Positions 1-11,545 of a DNA stretch of 64,000 bases are shown piece after piece (the stretch's first letter is position 1; each line of letters begins with the position of its first letter). Origin of the DNA: Gigaspora rosea (taxonomy: Eukaryota; Glomeromycota; Glomeromycetes; Diversisporales; Gigasporaceae). The stretch spans positions 306,505 to 370,504 of the forward strand of contig QKWP01000028.1 of NCBI GenBank assembly GCA_003550325.1, written 5' to 3'. A model generated the notes under the pieces. That model was given only the letters and a program-made list of their open reading frames with translations, was not told where the DNA came from and ran no database searches. The translations under genes were made by a program, and so were the position numbers.

Positions 1-447
1 AAAAAAACTTTAACACTACAAAGTACTTAGCCAATTCCAAACCACAACCATAATGTCTATGAAATTTGTGAACTTATTAGAGTCTAAGATCTTTAATAAT
101 GAAAGTATAGAGAATCCTTTAAAAAAAAATATTATGAGAATAGTTTGTCTATTGGTTATGTTTTGCAGTTGGTTCAAAATTTGGTAAACAATTCTGCTAT
201 CATTGCTGTCACCTCTGGTCTAAAGTGAACCACATGTATCAATAAATTGAAGCCAAAAATAATTATAATATTCAAGAGACACTTCTATGGCATCTGAATA
301 ATAAACTTTACATTGCTAAGAAAACAACAAGCTGGTTGCAAGTAGTATCAATCTTAAAAGTTATTGCTATATTTTTAAGTCACAATATTTTTTAAATATT
401 TTTGGGAAAACTATTGTAGATTTTTTGATATTGACAAAATATTTCAG
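1..447. other. AT-rich stretch, no gene seen
   Basis: No convincing reading frame or repeat is visible. The end of the stretch (about 441-447, ending ttcag) looks like a splice acceptor in front of the coding-like relic that follows, so upstream exons could be hidden here, but I cannot identify any. Confidence 0.3.
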
Positions 448-1010
448 GAGAATCAGAAATAGTAATAGACAATTACTTCAAACATATATTTGATAACCCT
501 AGATACCAATCTAACCAATTTAAATCTGATTTAATAGAATATTTCAGATGTTTTATTAACAGCAATAATTTACTATATACCACAGCAAACACCACATTTT
601 TTTATAACAAAGCACATTAAAAATGTTTCAAGGTTTAATAAAAAAGCTTCTTCAACTACTTTCTGAAGTAATTAATAAATATCTTGAAACCAATTATTTA
701 GCTTTATATTTCAAAATAAAGAGTCTCAATCTTGGACCCAATGTTCCAAAACCTTTTAGTGATTTTCCCACAATTGCAATTAATTTTAATGTAATTTGTC
801 AATTTCACAGAAACGTAACATATCACTGAAATAGCCTTTGTGTAGTTTGTCCACTTGGAAGATTTGAAGATAGTAAATTGGTATTCCCAGAACTAAAGTT
901 AGTTGTCCATGTGATAGCTTTTTATTCAAATCTCTTGGTTTATGAAAATCTCCCAATAACAACTAGAGTTTGACATAGCATTGATTTTAAAAATAAAAAT
1001 TTAGTTCTCT
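448..1010 (+). pseudogene. Relic resembling a transposon-linked 2-oxoglutarate/Fe(II) oxygenase-fold protein
   Basis: A coding-like stretch begins after a possible acceptor at 447 (GESEIVIDNYFKHIFDN...). A second frame from 623 runs to about 1010 with only two interruptions, both TGA (near 827 and 973). The readable order is FPTIAINFNVICQFHRN, then CVVCPLGRFEDSKLVFPEL, then a segment ending LLVYENLPI and RV-stop-HSI. This resembles the C-terminal half of oxygenase-fold proteins carried by fungal transposons, where an HxD pair, a (G/F)PEL strand and a distal histidine are expected. The distal position reads Tyr (TAT) where His (CAT) would fit, and both TGA codons would fit Arg (CGA); all three are C-to-T changes. 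The family assignment is from remembered sequence character and is tentative; that the region is decayed coding DNA is more secure. Confidence 0.4.
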
Positions 1011-1599
1011 ATTTGCCAATTTCAAGTTAGATTGAGGTTGTAATAATGAAGAAGCTAAGTTTTTAAAAATATACCTCTACTAAGTTAGGTTCCCAAAAGC
1101 CCAAACCACTCCCAAACCCCAAACAAAAAATTATCAGTGAAGTCATATTAGTAAGTATATTATTTAATCAAATTTTAGGTGCAATGTGTATTAATTTATA
1201 TATAATACTTACTTTCTAAAATTTGGTTCAATTTAAGATCAAAAAGTAGTTTGCTAGCAAAATATAAAAACAATACTTAGTTTCAAATTTGAAATCATCT
1301 AAATGATGCTTTTTATACTTTTAATAAAATTTATTTATACTTAAACCAGAAATGTAGTATATAAGTTTTCTAATAGTTTGTTTTTTTTAAATAAAATTTA
1401 TTTACTGTATAATATTTGTTCTATTTATTTATAATTACTATTTTTATCAGAAAAATTAAATATTTATATATATAATCTAAAGAACTATTGGTGAAATTTT
1501 TTTTGAAAGCTTGTCTAGTGATACAAACTTTACATTCACAAATTGCCTTTTCAATCTGTTGTGGGATATAACTGTATCTTAATGTTTTTCAAATTTTAT
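1011..1599. other. AT-rich intergenic stretch
   Basis: No gene, inverted repeat or clear tandem repeat was recognised. Confidence 0.5.
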
Positions 1600-2140
1600 A
1601 AAAGATGTACTTCATATTCACTTGCTGAATGAAATAATTAATTCAAATAAAATGAATTGTGCATAATGGTAAATAAATACCTATGTTCTTTTTTGTAATT
1701 TTGTTTTCTATTTTTTATTTGTAAAATTATTAAATATGTTATATAATCAATCTCTGAATGAAATGATTAATGCGAATGAAATAAATTGTACTAATAGTAA
1801 ATAAATAATTATTTTCTTGTTTTATAAACACTTTGCTACATTTATTTTGTAAGATTATAAATGTTCTTATACTTACTAACTAAATTAATATGAATAAAAT
1901 AATAAATTGTATATAATAGTAAATAAGCATTTATTTTCTTGTTTTGTGAATGAAATGATTGTACTAATATTAAATAAGTATTTATATTCTTTGTTTTGTG
2001 GACTTGTTTTGCTGTTTTTATTTTGTAAAATTATTAAATGTTTCTTATACTTATGCACTGAATAAAATAATTAATGCGAATAAAATAAAGTGTATATAAT
2101 AGTAAATAAGCTTTTATATTTTTGTTTTGTAAATAAGTTA
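1600..2140. repeat. Diverged tandem repeat, unit roughly 105-130 bp, about 4-5 units
   Basis: The motif GAATGAAATRATTAATKCRA followed by AATAAATTGTA...ATAGTAAATAA recurs near 1627, 1756, 1880, 1948 and 2052, usually followed by a TTTTGTTTT-rich spacer and TTATTTTGTAARATTAT. Spacing is irregular (one short unit near 1948), so it is an old, decayed array. Confidence 0.6.
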
Positions 2141-3547
2141 AATTGAAAAATAGAACAATAAATGTGCTTTATGATTACCTTCTAATAATTCAAATAATGT
2201 AAGAAATCTATCTCACTTAAATAAACTACAATCATTATATATAATAATAACTTACTTTTTACACATTTAGCAAATTTATTTATACTTTTTTTAATGCCAA
2301 TTCCATAAAAGTAACAAATAGTAGTTTCATAATTCCTATGGAATTATCTGCATCACAAACTTCAGATAATATGTAAATGCCTTATGTTTATCAATTTCAA
2401 TCCAAATTCCTAACTAATAATAATATTAGCTTGATACATTTCATTAGAATCATTTATGCCTGCTGTTTTTTGTAATAAGTTAATGCCTTTTTTCATTATT
2501 TTCAACTTCTATTCCATATTCATAACAATATCCAAGCAAATAATTTCTATATGAATTGTTTATATCTGCCAATTTTTGATAGCTACTAAAATTTAGTTAA
2601 TTGAAAGTACACATAATTTGTGTAATTTCTTCATTTTCAATTTGAATTTTGAAAAAAAATAAAAATAAAAAAATGTGTTAGTTATTTACTTTTTTTATTT
2701 AGTTGATTTTGTCAATTTGTATCACTGTTATTCTTGCTCAGATGCTTTATTAAACATGATATTATGAAGTTACATATGGGAGTAGTGCTCAACTTTACCT
2801 TTCTTTACTATTTACATATTTGTACTTTTGTCAATTTTCTATGTTTATATATTAATTATTAGCTTGCCACTGTGTGTTGTAATAGTTGAATTTAGCTAGA
2901 TAGCATAAGTCTAAATGAGGCTATACCAATTTTGTGATTTTTTATTTTTAAAAATATATTTTTAGTATCTATTTTTAGTAAAATTAGCATTTGTGAATTA
3001 AAAGAATCAAAGAATTAATAGAATCAAAAATTTGAAAAATTCAATTAATCGAAAAGAATTAATTAATTAGAAAAGTAGTAAAGATTCTTTTTGTTCAAAC
3101 TTTAGTCTATAATTATAAGTATATAAGGGCTTTAAGCTCATCTCAAAATAAATCAACTTGTAAAACTTCTAAAAAATCAAAGCTATATTAAAGTAGAAGT
3201 TATTCTTCTAAGTAATTAGTCCTTTGTCGTGTACTCATTAATAGAAAAATTGACTTATTGTAATACTAAGATAATAGAAAACCCATATTCATAGTAGAAA
3301 AAAGAAAAAAAGAAGTGTCAATTAAAAGTCTGTACTCTATTATATAAAAGCTCAAATCAATTATCTCATTTATCCAACAATTGATCTGTGATTTGTATTG
3401 TTAAATTAATTCATCATCAATTCTCATGACTCTGCCTTATTAGACACTATAATTTTAGTTTCCAACTACATTTTCTGCTATCAAAAATTTAAATTGGCAA
3501 CCCAATTGAAGTAATGACTGAAACTACCCATGACTACTTATTATAGT
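2141..3547. other. AT-rich intergenic stretch
   Basis: No supported gene, RNA gene or repeat was found. Some words recur (aattaattaga, tagtattta) but only at the level expected for this base composition. Confidence 0.45.
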
Positions 3548-3555
3548 CTCATGGC

Positions 3556-3776
3556 CAGTATTTAAAATTCAAATTTGGTTTTATGTTCTCAAAAAGAATA
3601 TTTTTAATTTCTTAATGTTCTTAGTAAAATTTTAATGCTCTTTATATAAGAAAATTAAACTTTTTTTTAATATTAAAAAAATTTATTGAATGTTCTCAAA
3701 TTGAGAACATATTTTAATAATTTATGTTCCCAAAAATTATGTAATGTTTACTGAGAACATTGAATTTTAAACACTG
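3556..3776. mobile_element. Short hAT-like non-autonomous element (CAGTRTTTAAAA family, copy 1)
   Basis: A 221-bp element starts CAGTATTTAAAATTC and ends GAATTTTAAACACTG, so its ends are inverted repeats. It is flanked by CTCATGGC (3548-3555) and CTCATGAC (3777-3784), an 8-bp target duplication with one mismatch. CAG ends plus an 8-bp duplication are the hAT signature. Several GTTCTC/GAGAAC words inside form extra inverted repeats. It codes for nothing. Confidence 0.75.
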
Positions 3777-4369
3777 CTCATGACATATCTAGAGCTCTAT
3801 ATCAACCCTAATTACTCAAACCAAGTTTTTTCACTTTTTAATTGTAGCCTTACTATTGTTTGGGTTGTATTAGAGTAGTTTAGTAGTATATAGTAGTGAT
3901 ATTTAGCATGGAGTCAATTTTCCTTCTCATAGTGTTCACTGTGTTTTTATGTGACTAAATACAAATAAGAATTGGAAGAACTAGCCCATGCTATAGCGTA
4001 GTGCATTTTACTTCAACTTTTACCTTTTACTTTTTCTTTTTCTCTCTTTTCCTTCTCTTCTTTTTTTTCACAGAGTGGCATACTCAATTTTACTGCATGA
4101 CAACTGGCAGGATGCAATATTTTCAAAAAGAGAGGGTGGTAGGCTATATACAAATATAGCACTACATGATGCACGAGTAAAGTATAAGTACAGAAATTTA
4201 TGTTTTTATTGTGTTTAGCACAATGCCTAATCAATATAAGATTTTGCAAATATATACATTTAAAAATGGCATAGTAACTATACAATTCATAAATTTTCAA
4301 TATTACTCTGTTTCTGGTATAAAGACAAAAACAAACATCATCTTAATATTAAAAAAATAAATAAAATAA

Positions 4370-5060
4370 AATTTTTACTTCTAATACAGGTTTTAATTTT
4401 TGCAAAAAAAATTTGCAATAATAAAAGTTGTAATTTTTTTTATAATTTACAAAATTGTATTAAAAGCAAGGAGCTAGAGCTAATATTTATAGAAGACAAT
4501 CAATTAATCGACAATCACTTTACCGACATAACATTTCACCGACAATTATTCACTGACATGTTCATTTTACCGACAGTTTATTTCACTGAAGCTCATTTCA
4601 CTGACAAAGTAATTCTGGTCATTGTTGTTAGGGTGAGAGTAGAATTAGGTAGAATTAGGGCTAAAGTTAGGGTGCTTTTTGAAAAAAAACTTGTCAATGA
4701 AATGAACTTCAGTGAAACAAACTGTTGGTAAAATGAACTTGTCAATGAGTATTTGTCGGTAAAATGTTATGTTGGTAAAGTGATTGTTGGCAAAATAATA
4801 CAGACCCAATATTTATAGTATTTGCCAAGAATTAGTAAATAATTTATTTATCTAAATATTTTTTAAAATTTGTCTATTTTTAGCTTATATGCAACTAAAC
4901 TTTTTTCTTATAATATAAAATTAAATATTACTATTATATAATCCCTATTTTTAAATATTATTAAAAAAAGTTTAAATTAGTATTTTGAGATTTAAAAAAA
5001 GTAAATTATAAGTATATTTATATCAATTTTCTAGATAAATTGTCTGAATTTGCTTATAGT
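4370..5060. repeat. Dispersed repeat related to 50180-50560
   Basis: Segments such as AATAATAAAAGTTGT, CCAATATTTA...GCCAAGA, TTTTTAGCTTATA and CTTATAATATAA occur in the same order at 4370-5060 and 50180-50560. This copy is longer because the foldback element at 4493-4807 has inserted into it. The parent family is not recognised. Confidence 0.5.
4493..4807. mobile_element. Foldback element built of CGACA subrepeats (copy 1)
   Basis: A 315-bp element whose two arms are inverted copies of each other. Each arm is itself a run of ~20-bp subunits of the form TTTYACYGACA (ATTTCACCGACA, ATTTTACCGACA, ATTTCACTGACA). The centre has GTTAGGGTGAGAGTAGAATT. The flanks AATATTTATAG (4482-4492 and 4808-4818) are an exact 11-bp direct repeat, and the related sequence near 50310 carries the site without an insert. 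The transposase source is unknown. Confidence 0.7.
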
Positions 5061-5219
5061 TTAAGGATAAGAAATCCATTTTGATAACAATCACCAAGTT
5101 GAAAAATTGTACTAACTTTATCTATATTAGCATTTTTTTTTTTACTTTATATTGTACTAGGGCCTTTTTTGCTAAAAGTTAATCCTTTTCTTTTTATATT
5201 TTTTATCAAATTCAGGGTT

Positions 5220-5780
5220 TGTCTATTTAAACATTTTTGATTGGCTACAACTAAGAACTATGGGAATTTTGGGTCTGTGCACTTTAAATTTTTTAATTGG
5301 CTATAAGAAAAGTGCTATTTATTAAGTAATTTATTTTTATTAGAAGATTATACTTCTTCTTTTCTGTAATCAAATTAGCAGCCAATAATAATTTTATATA
5401 TAATAGATAAACTGCTAACCCCCACCCTCCTCTTGAAATTATATAATAAATAGCACTTTTTTAACTAAAAACAGTAAAAATTTTGGATTTGCATACTTTA
5501 ATGTTTTTGGGTTTGTGTAGTTTAATATTTTTAATAATTGGCTATAACCAAAAACTGTAGAAATTTTGGGTTTGAGTTTTGATGTTCTATGCAAAACTTA
5601 ATTTTTTTAATATGCAGTAACTGCATATTGACTATAACTGAAAACTGTAGAAATTTGGGGTTTGTGTATTTTAAATTTTATTTATATAAAAACTTGAATG
5701 TTCAATGCACAATAACTGTAAATCTAAACCATCTTATTCAAAGTTCATCTGTTTAAACATTTTGGATTGTTATCAGAAAA
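5220..5780. repeat. Diverged tandem array with the motif attggctataacnaaaaactgtagaaa
   Basis: The sequence ATTGGCTAYAACYAAGAAC followed by GTAGAAATTTTGGGTTTG and TTTAAATTTTT recurs near 5240, 5470, 5535 and 5630, with irregular spacing of about 65-230 bp. No coding potential was seen. Confidence 0.5.
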
Positions 5781-5860
5781 TATAATCAGAGTATGAGAAA
5801 AAACAATATAGAAATTATTTTTATATATGTTTATCATATTGATATATTGATAGTTATAAT

Positions 5861-6996
5861 CAGTGTTTAAAATTTAAATCTAAAGTTATGTTCTCAAAAG
5901 AACATAATTTAAATTTTTATTGTTCTCAAAAACTTTTTAATGTTCATTATATATTAAATAAATTGAATATTAATTTTTAAAAAATGTTCATATTCTATAT
6001 TTACAATTCACATACTAAGTTCATACTTATCTATTAATAATTTTTTAAAGGTTGTATATAATTCTTTATATTTTTCAATATAACACAATATATTATACAA
6101 TTCAATTTCTAATAATTTTGTTAAATTTCAAGTGCTTTTCATATTTGCTTATANNNNNNNNNTTTTTACTATTATTATTATTATTTATTAATGTCAAATA
6201 CAGAAATATGATAGTAAGTTTACAATTATATCAGGATGATATATAAAGAAATACTATATTTAAAATTTCTAACTAATCATCTAATGATCTATACAATAGG
6301 TCAAGCCTATAACTTGCAGTCAGGGCTAACTATTAAACTGCTACAGAAAGAAGATGTGACATTTCACCTTATACTTTTCTATTTTAAACTAAAAGGTTAA
6401 ATTTTTAGTTTAAAAAGGCTAGAGGAAACCAAATTCATATTTGCTTATAATAAAACAAGACTTTCTATAATATTTTACTGATACTACTATTGGTTAATGT
6501 GATAAATTAGAATCAAATTACTTTGTTATTTAACTATTTAAATTTCATACTAACAAATACTTTGTATCTTTTTGCTTGTTTAGTATTAGTATATCATTTG
6601 ACACAAATCATCTATATAAGTTTATACAATAAAAATACTCTTGCATAATTAATGAATGTTTTATTTTAAAAATCGTTAAAGATGATTTTCTTAATATTTA
6701 TTTGTTATCTATATTGTGCAACTTTAAATAAATGTGCTTACATAGTATGTATATATATATGTACATATGTATATACATATATATATTTATGCAGAATTTG
6801 TTATGATCAAATTACATTATCAAATTGATGAACATTTTATATAATTTATTGTTCTTATTAATAAATTTAGAACATAAAAATTTTATAAATGTTCTCTTTG
6901 AACCATCAAATAAGAGAACCTTTTCTAAATATCAATGTTCTTAAAAAAATTCAAATGTTTATTGAGAACCATGAGAACATTGAATTTTAAACACTA
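5861..6996. mobile_element. hAT-like non-autonomous element (CAGTRTTTAAAA family, copy 2)
   Basis: This 1136-bp element starts CAGTGTTTAAAATTTAAAT and ends ATTGAATTTTAAACACTA. It is flanked by a perfect 8-bp target duplication, GTTATAAT (5853-5860 and 6997-7004). The GTTCTC/GAGAAC words next to the ends match copy 1. Nine N (6154-6162) interrupt it, so its internal length is uncertain. No transposase coding was found. Confidence 0.8.
6154..6162. other. Assembly gap (9 N)
   Basis: A run of nine N in the middle of the hAT-like element. Any reading frame drawn across it is unsafe. Confidence 1.
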
Positions 6997-7259
6997 GTTA
7001 TAATAGAGTTACATAAAATATAAAATTCAAATATGCTTAAGCTTACCAATTTTCTGTTATTTAAGTTATATCTAATTTAATTTGGGTTTATATTTAATCA
7101 TTTTTGGTTGGTAACATCCAGAAATATAATCAAATTGTGGAAGGTTTTTGATTAGACTATGTTAATTCTATTTTAAAGATTGTAATATTGCAACATTTGT
7201 GTATTTGAATGATTAATTAGTAAAAATCATATTTTTGTAATTGATCTATAATTATTTAA

Positions 7260-7740
7260 TAAACTAGGAAAATGTTAAACCTTTAAGTCCAGAGCATAAT
7301 AGTCATTTAGATAATTTTTTACAGGATCACTTGCCATATTGAGCTGATTATGTTGATCTATTTATATGTTTTGAAATCCTAATTGGTTTAATATCATGTG
7401 AGCAAAACCTGACCATACAAATTTTGGTCTATTGCTCTTCCAGTAAGTTCTTAGCTATGCTCTGGACAATTACTAGAGTATGATTTTTAATTCTTTTACT
7501 TTAATGATAGAATATATGATTAATTGTAATCATTTAATCATTCAAATAAATTGCTAGAATAAGTATAAAGTTTAATTTTGTTTGCTTTAATAATTGTGCT
7601 TTAGAAAAATCATATTTAACTATAATCATTTAATTGTTAAATAAAATTACCAAGATGAGTATGAAGCTTAATTTTGTCACTTTAATAACTGCACTTTAAA
7701 AGAATATATAATTAAATATTCCTTAAACCATCTAGTTAAG
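7260..7740. repeat. Satellite, ~90-bp unit, left block
   Basis: The unit contains ATTCAATAAATTACYARAGT, GAGTATAAAGTTTAATTYTG, TTTGCTTTAAYAATTGTG and TTTCAAGAGAATATATAATT. Three to four decayed units are seen here. The same units resume at 11432 and run to about 14455, so the 7741-11423 segment is an insertion into this array. Confidence 0.75.
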
Positions 7741-8119
7741 CAGGCAAATTTGTCTGCTTAAATTTTATAAATTCATATCTGATCTATTTTTTTTAAAAAT
7801 AAAATTATTTTTTAAATAATAACTATAATTATATACTATTTAAAACTTATTTTTATTTGTTAATATTTATAAAAAATTTGAGGTTACTTATAAAAGAAAA
7901 TTTTTTAATTTTTTAAAAAATTTTAATTTTAAAAATACTTTCTTTTTTTTAGTTTTACTTAATAAAAATTTAAGATTTAACACTATTACCTTAAATCAAA
8001 GTTGTAGACAATTTAAAATTATACTACTTTTATTATTATGACTTTTATAATTTATTCGGCAAAATTTAAACTTTACTTAGTAGTAACTAAAAAATTTCTC
8101 TTTACGTAAGCTATATGAA

Positions 8120-9378
8120 AAGTCTTGTCAGTAAAATCAGATCTTTGTGCAGATCATAGCTATAAATGAATAATTAATACATTTATAAGCATGCTTTTTA
8201 TGAATTACTTCATTGAGTCTAATATAATATTATATAATAAAATCGGAAAAAATTTTTTTAAAATTTGTCTTCTAAAAATATTGAAGTAAAAATGAGTCAA
8301 CAATATCAAAATTATTATACTCTCATTTGATAGAAAAACAATAAAACATCAACATAAATTCATGCTGAACTAGTAATTGGTGAAGGAGTTAGGTAGTATT
8401 ATTACATACTGTTGTTGCTAGATTGCTGCATTTCTATCCAGAGATGAAGATGCCTCATTCTGGGTGTTCTCGCAAAGTAACTACACCAGAAACTATTGCT
8501 AAAGTTAAAGAATTGGTCTCTGATGACTCTCATATTACTATTAGAGGTTTAGCTGACCTTGTAGGTATCACTCTCGAAAGAGTTAATTATATTCTTAATA
8601 AAGAGCTTAGTATGAAAAAAGTTTGCGCAAAATAGGTTCCGTATAAGTTAAGTGAAAAAAATAAACAAGAACGAGTTAGAATTTCTAAAGAACTTTTAGA
8701 AATTTTAAAAAATAGTTACCAAAATATAATTATAGATAACAAATCATAAATGTATTTTTTTACTATTTCGAACAAAGAAGGCAATAAACAGTAGGTCGAA
8801 TTCAGAGAAAATAGGCTACAAATTGCTAGAACTGCTAAAAATAGTAAAAAGCATAGATTTTGTATGTTCTTGCTGCAGATGGTATAGTAGCTAGTAAAGT
8901 GGTTCCTGAAGGTCTAATATTAATAGTATGTTCTATACTAATACTGTATTATTTGAGGTGTTTAATAATTTTATGAAAAAAAGAAATAGACATACTGTAA
9001 GAGATGTTTTGTTGTATAACGATAATACTGCACTACAAAGGGCATATATTGTTACTAATTATTTGAAGGAAAAACGTATTAAATTAATGCCTCATCTACC
9101 TTATAGTCCAGACCTAGCACCATGTGACTCTTATTTGTTTCCAAAAATTAAAGATGAATTAGCTGGTTGACATTTTGAACAGGTTGAAAATCTTGCAAAA
9201 GCTATAAAAACAATTACAGATAATATCTATATAGATGAATATAACAGATATTTAAAAATTAGCAAACCTGACTTAAAACTTGTATAGATTTTAATAGAGA
9301 GTTTTTTGAGTGAATGCATTAATTTGTTATTCAAATGTATTATTAAATTTTGGAAATAAATACTTACTGACAAGACTT
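8120..9378 (+). mobile_element. mariner-type transposon (dead)
   Basis: The ends are perfect 15-bp inverted repeats: AAGTCTTGTCAGTAA at 8120-8134 and its complement at 9364-9378. The 1.26-kb length fits mariner elements. A clean TA duplication is not evident at these exact bases, so the true termini could lie a few bases out. It encloses the broken transposase at 8423-9290. Confidence 0.8.
8423..9290 (+). pseudogene. mariner transposase, broken
   Basis: The N-terminal part (8441-8632) reads HSGCSRKVTTPETIAKVKEL and LADLVGITLERVNYIL, matching the paired helix-turn-helix DNA-binding region of mariner transposases. The catalytic part (8928-9290) contains VLLYNDNTALQRA (second catalytic Asp in DN) and LMPHLPYSPDLAPCDSYLFP (third catalytic Asp in the APCD context), i.e. 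a D,D34D-type enzyme. The first catalytic Asp would lie in the middle, where stops and shifts near 8635, 8748 and 8793 break the frame. A further in-frame TGA at 9168 interrupts LAG-stop-HFEQVENL. The protein would catalyse cut-and-paste transposition at TA sites; this copy cannot be expressed intact. Confidence 0.85.
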
Positions 9379-9699
9379 ATTATTCATCCAACATAAAAAC
9401 ATATAAAATTTTAAAAAGCTTTTTAAAATTTTAATAGTAAAATTAAAAAATAAAATTTATTAAACTGTAATATTTTGATCAAAAATTAAAGATAAAATAA
9501 TAAAATTTAAATATAGGCAAAAAGCAAATGGCGACCCGCCGCCATAGTGGCCTTTATATAATCATCCAATTATTTTTAAGATCAGTGATCATATATAAAC
9601 AATGATTATTCTTTTGATAATTATTGTTTTTTTTTTATTTTTGCTTGTTTATTGTTTTTTTTATTTTGATTTATTTAAATAACTAGTTTTTTTTCATCT

Positions 9700-9850
9700 C
9701 TCTTTAGGAGTCATCGCTAGAGCTGTCATTGAAGTTATCATTGAAGCTGTTGTTGAAGCCTTGGAACTGTTACTGGAGCTGTTATTAAATCGTCATTAAA
9801 GTCATTAATGAAGCTGTCATTGAAGTCTTGGATTAGAGATCACGAAGTTG
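9700..9850. repeat. Short imperfect repeats of GAAGCTGTCATTGAAGTC
   Basis: GAAGYTGTCATTGAAGTY-like words recur about seven times in 130 bp (agctgtcattgaagttatc, agctgttgttgaagcc, agctgtcattgaagtc). It resembles a degenerate repeat-coding tract upstream of the kinase fragment, but no open frame survives. Confidence 0.4.
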
Positions 9851-9929
9851 TGCAATTCAATTAACTTAGCCATTTTTATTCTTTTCATATTTTGGTGTAC
9901 TAGGGGGTCTTTTTTTTAAATTCACTAAT

Positions 9930-10200
9930 TTGTTGTTTTCTCGTTTTTCTTCAGCCTGTTCTTTGATTCTTCATAGTCTTTCTGCGATGCTTTCGGTAAG
10001 GTCATATTTCTTTTGGCAAATATTTGTGGATTCTTGTACAAATTGTAACCAATATAACACGTTTAACACTTGGTGTCAAACATGTGGCCCTAAGAAAACC
10101 ACACAAGAATAGACGTGTAGAAATAAGGATATCAACTTAACCTATAGAATATTAAGAAGTAATTGAGTGGATTCCTCTTTTGCAACCTGGTTAGGTTAAG
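9930..10200 (+). pseudogene. Fragment resembling the zinc-ribbon N-terminus of a glomeromycete-type protein kinase
   Basis: The frame contains CTNCNQYNTFNTWCQTCGPK, a CxxC...WCxxC pair (residues about 36-54 of a 60-residue frame ending at 10112). This strongly resembles the segment preceding the kinase domain in many predicted kinases of arbuscular mycorrhizal fungi (pattern C-x2-C-x9-WC-x2-C). After a stop, the sequence near 10155-10180 still reads EVIEWIP, the usual start of the kinase domain. No glycine-rich loop, VAIK lysine or HRD motif follows, so only about 80 residues of the gene are present. It lies inside the hAT-like segment 7741-11423, which may have captured it. Recognition is from memory of the family. 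Confidence 0.45.
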
Positions 10201-10339
10201 GCACTGTTGAAATTCTTGGTGGTTATAATCCTATCGATTGGGATAAATTTCATTTCGTTATTTTTCCTGTTTTGTTATGGTTCATTTTTTGGTATTTTGC
10301 TCATGGTGGTGTTTTGTGTATTTTTTTTAATAATAATAA

Positions 10340-10880
10340 AATAAAGAGTCTTTAAATAGAAAGAAGGTTTAAAATTCATTCGAATTTTCTTATTTATGAT
10401 AAAAAAACTTACGATTACAATATAGAGGTTTAAAAAAAAACTTACGAATTCAAAGAATAATAAAAAAAAAACTTACAATTATGATATAGAGGGTTTAAAA
10501 TTCATCTAAGAATGCCCTAAGAGTAAAAAAACTTACAATTAAAATGCCCAAAAAAAACTTATGATTAGAATGCTCAAAAAAAGTTACGTTTAGAATATAA
10601 ATTATATATTGCTTAAAAAAGTAGTATCAATTCCTGAAGTGTAAAATAAAATAAAAAACTTACGAACCTACGATTAGAAGTGTAAAAAATAAAATCTTAC
10701 AATTAGAATACCTGAAGAGTAAAATAAAATAGAAAAAAACTTACGATTAGAATGTAAATTATATATTGCTCAAAAAAGCAGTATCAATTCCTGAAGAGTA
10801 AAATAAAATAAAAAAAACTTACAAACCTTGTAAAAGAAAAAAAGAATTAGATGAGTAAAAAAAAACTTACACATAAACAG
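10340..10880. repeat. Irregular repeat of AAAAAACTTACGATTAGAAT
   Basis: The word AAAAAACTTACRATTAGAAT or close variants occurs about ten times, mixed with AAAATTCATTC and TCAATTCCTGAAGAGTAAAA. Two longer subunits (near 10590 and 10760) repeat as a ~165-bp block: AATATAAATTATATATTGCT then GCAGTATCAATTCCTGAAGA. No coding sense seen. Confidence 0.6.
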
Positions 10881-11200
10881 ATAACTGATACTTTCAATCA
10901 ACTAGATTTTGACAGCCGTCAAAATTTGACAAATATAAAGAAATTATTTGTACAGTTATTGTTACGAATATCAAGACTTTTGTGCGAGTAATACAAAAAA
11001 TCTGATTTTGTAAATAAACTAAGTATATGAGATAAAAATTTAGGGTTAGGACCTTAACATTATATGTAAAATTTTATTCCTATCATTTTTAATTAGTGCA
11101 CCGAGATTGATTTGAATATTAGTTTTTGTATATTTTCGCTTTTTTCTTCTTATGCATATTCGGATTCTTGTATTTTTAACTGTGCAAATAAGTGGATATA

Positions 11201-11253
11201 ATCGACCAATAACAATCGATCACATAATCATGTGATCGATTTTATTGGTCGAT
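11201..11253. repeat. Strong hairpin (25-bp stem, 4-nt loop)
   Basis: ATCGACCAATAACAATCGAT followed by CACAT pairs with ATGTGATCGATTTTATTGGT followed by CGAT with one bulged base. A second palindrome, CGCCATGGCG, follows near 11261. GC content is higher than the surroundings. Confidence 0.6.
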
Positions 11254-11545
11254 CACAGGATCGCCATGGCGACAGGTCACTATAAAATAACACCCTTAAA
11301 TATATTATTATATTTATAAAAGTAATATCTTTAATTTTATTCAATAAATAGAGGTCTAGCTTAAACAAATTTTAAAAAAAAACTTTTAAAAAATAATTTA
11401 AGCTGGCAAATTTTCTTTCTAGATAGTTAAGGGATAATCATTTATTTGTTCAATAAATTACTAGCGTAAGTATGAAGCTTGATTCTGTTTGCTCTAATAT
11501 TTGTATTTCAAGAGAATATATAATTAACTATAATTATTTATTGTA

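Larger units (their letters stand above)
7741..11423. mobile_element. 3.7-kb hAT-like bounded segment inserted in the satellite
   Basis: The satellite stops at 7740 and resumes at 11424 with the direct repeat TAGTTAAG (7733-7740 and 11424-11431), the length expected of a hAT target duplication. The left end reads CAGGCAAATTTGTCTGCTTA and the right end, inverted, carries AAATTTGCCAGCTTAAATT. The inverted similarity is imperfect and the right end has about two extra bases, so exact termini are uncertain. The segment holds a dead mariner transposon (8120-9378), a kinase-like fragment (9930-10200), a short repeat array and a hairpin. No hAT transposase is present, so it would be non-autonomous cargo. 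Confidence 0.5.

Noticed and set aside
4013-4300. 95-residue minus-strand reading frame
   Set aside because: Its end is a Lys/Glu low-complexity run over a CTTTTTCTTTT tract, with no conserved motif and no splice or repeat context.
6052-6246. 64-residue frame
   Set aside because: It crosses the nine-N gap inside a non-coding hAT-like element.
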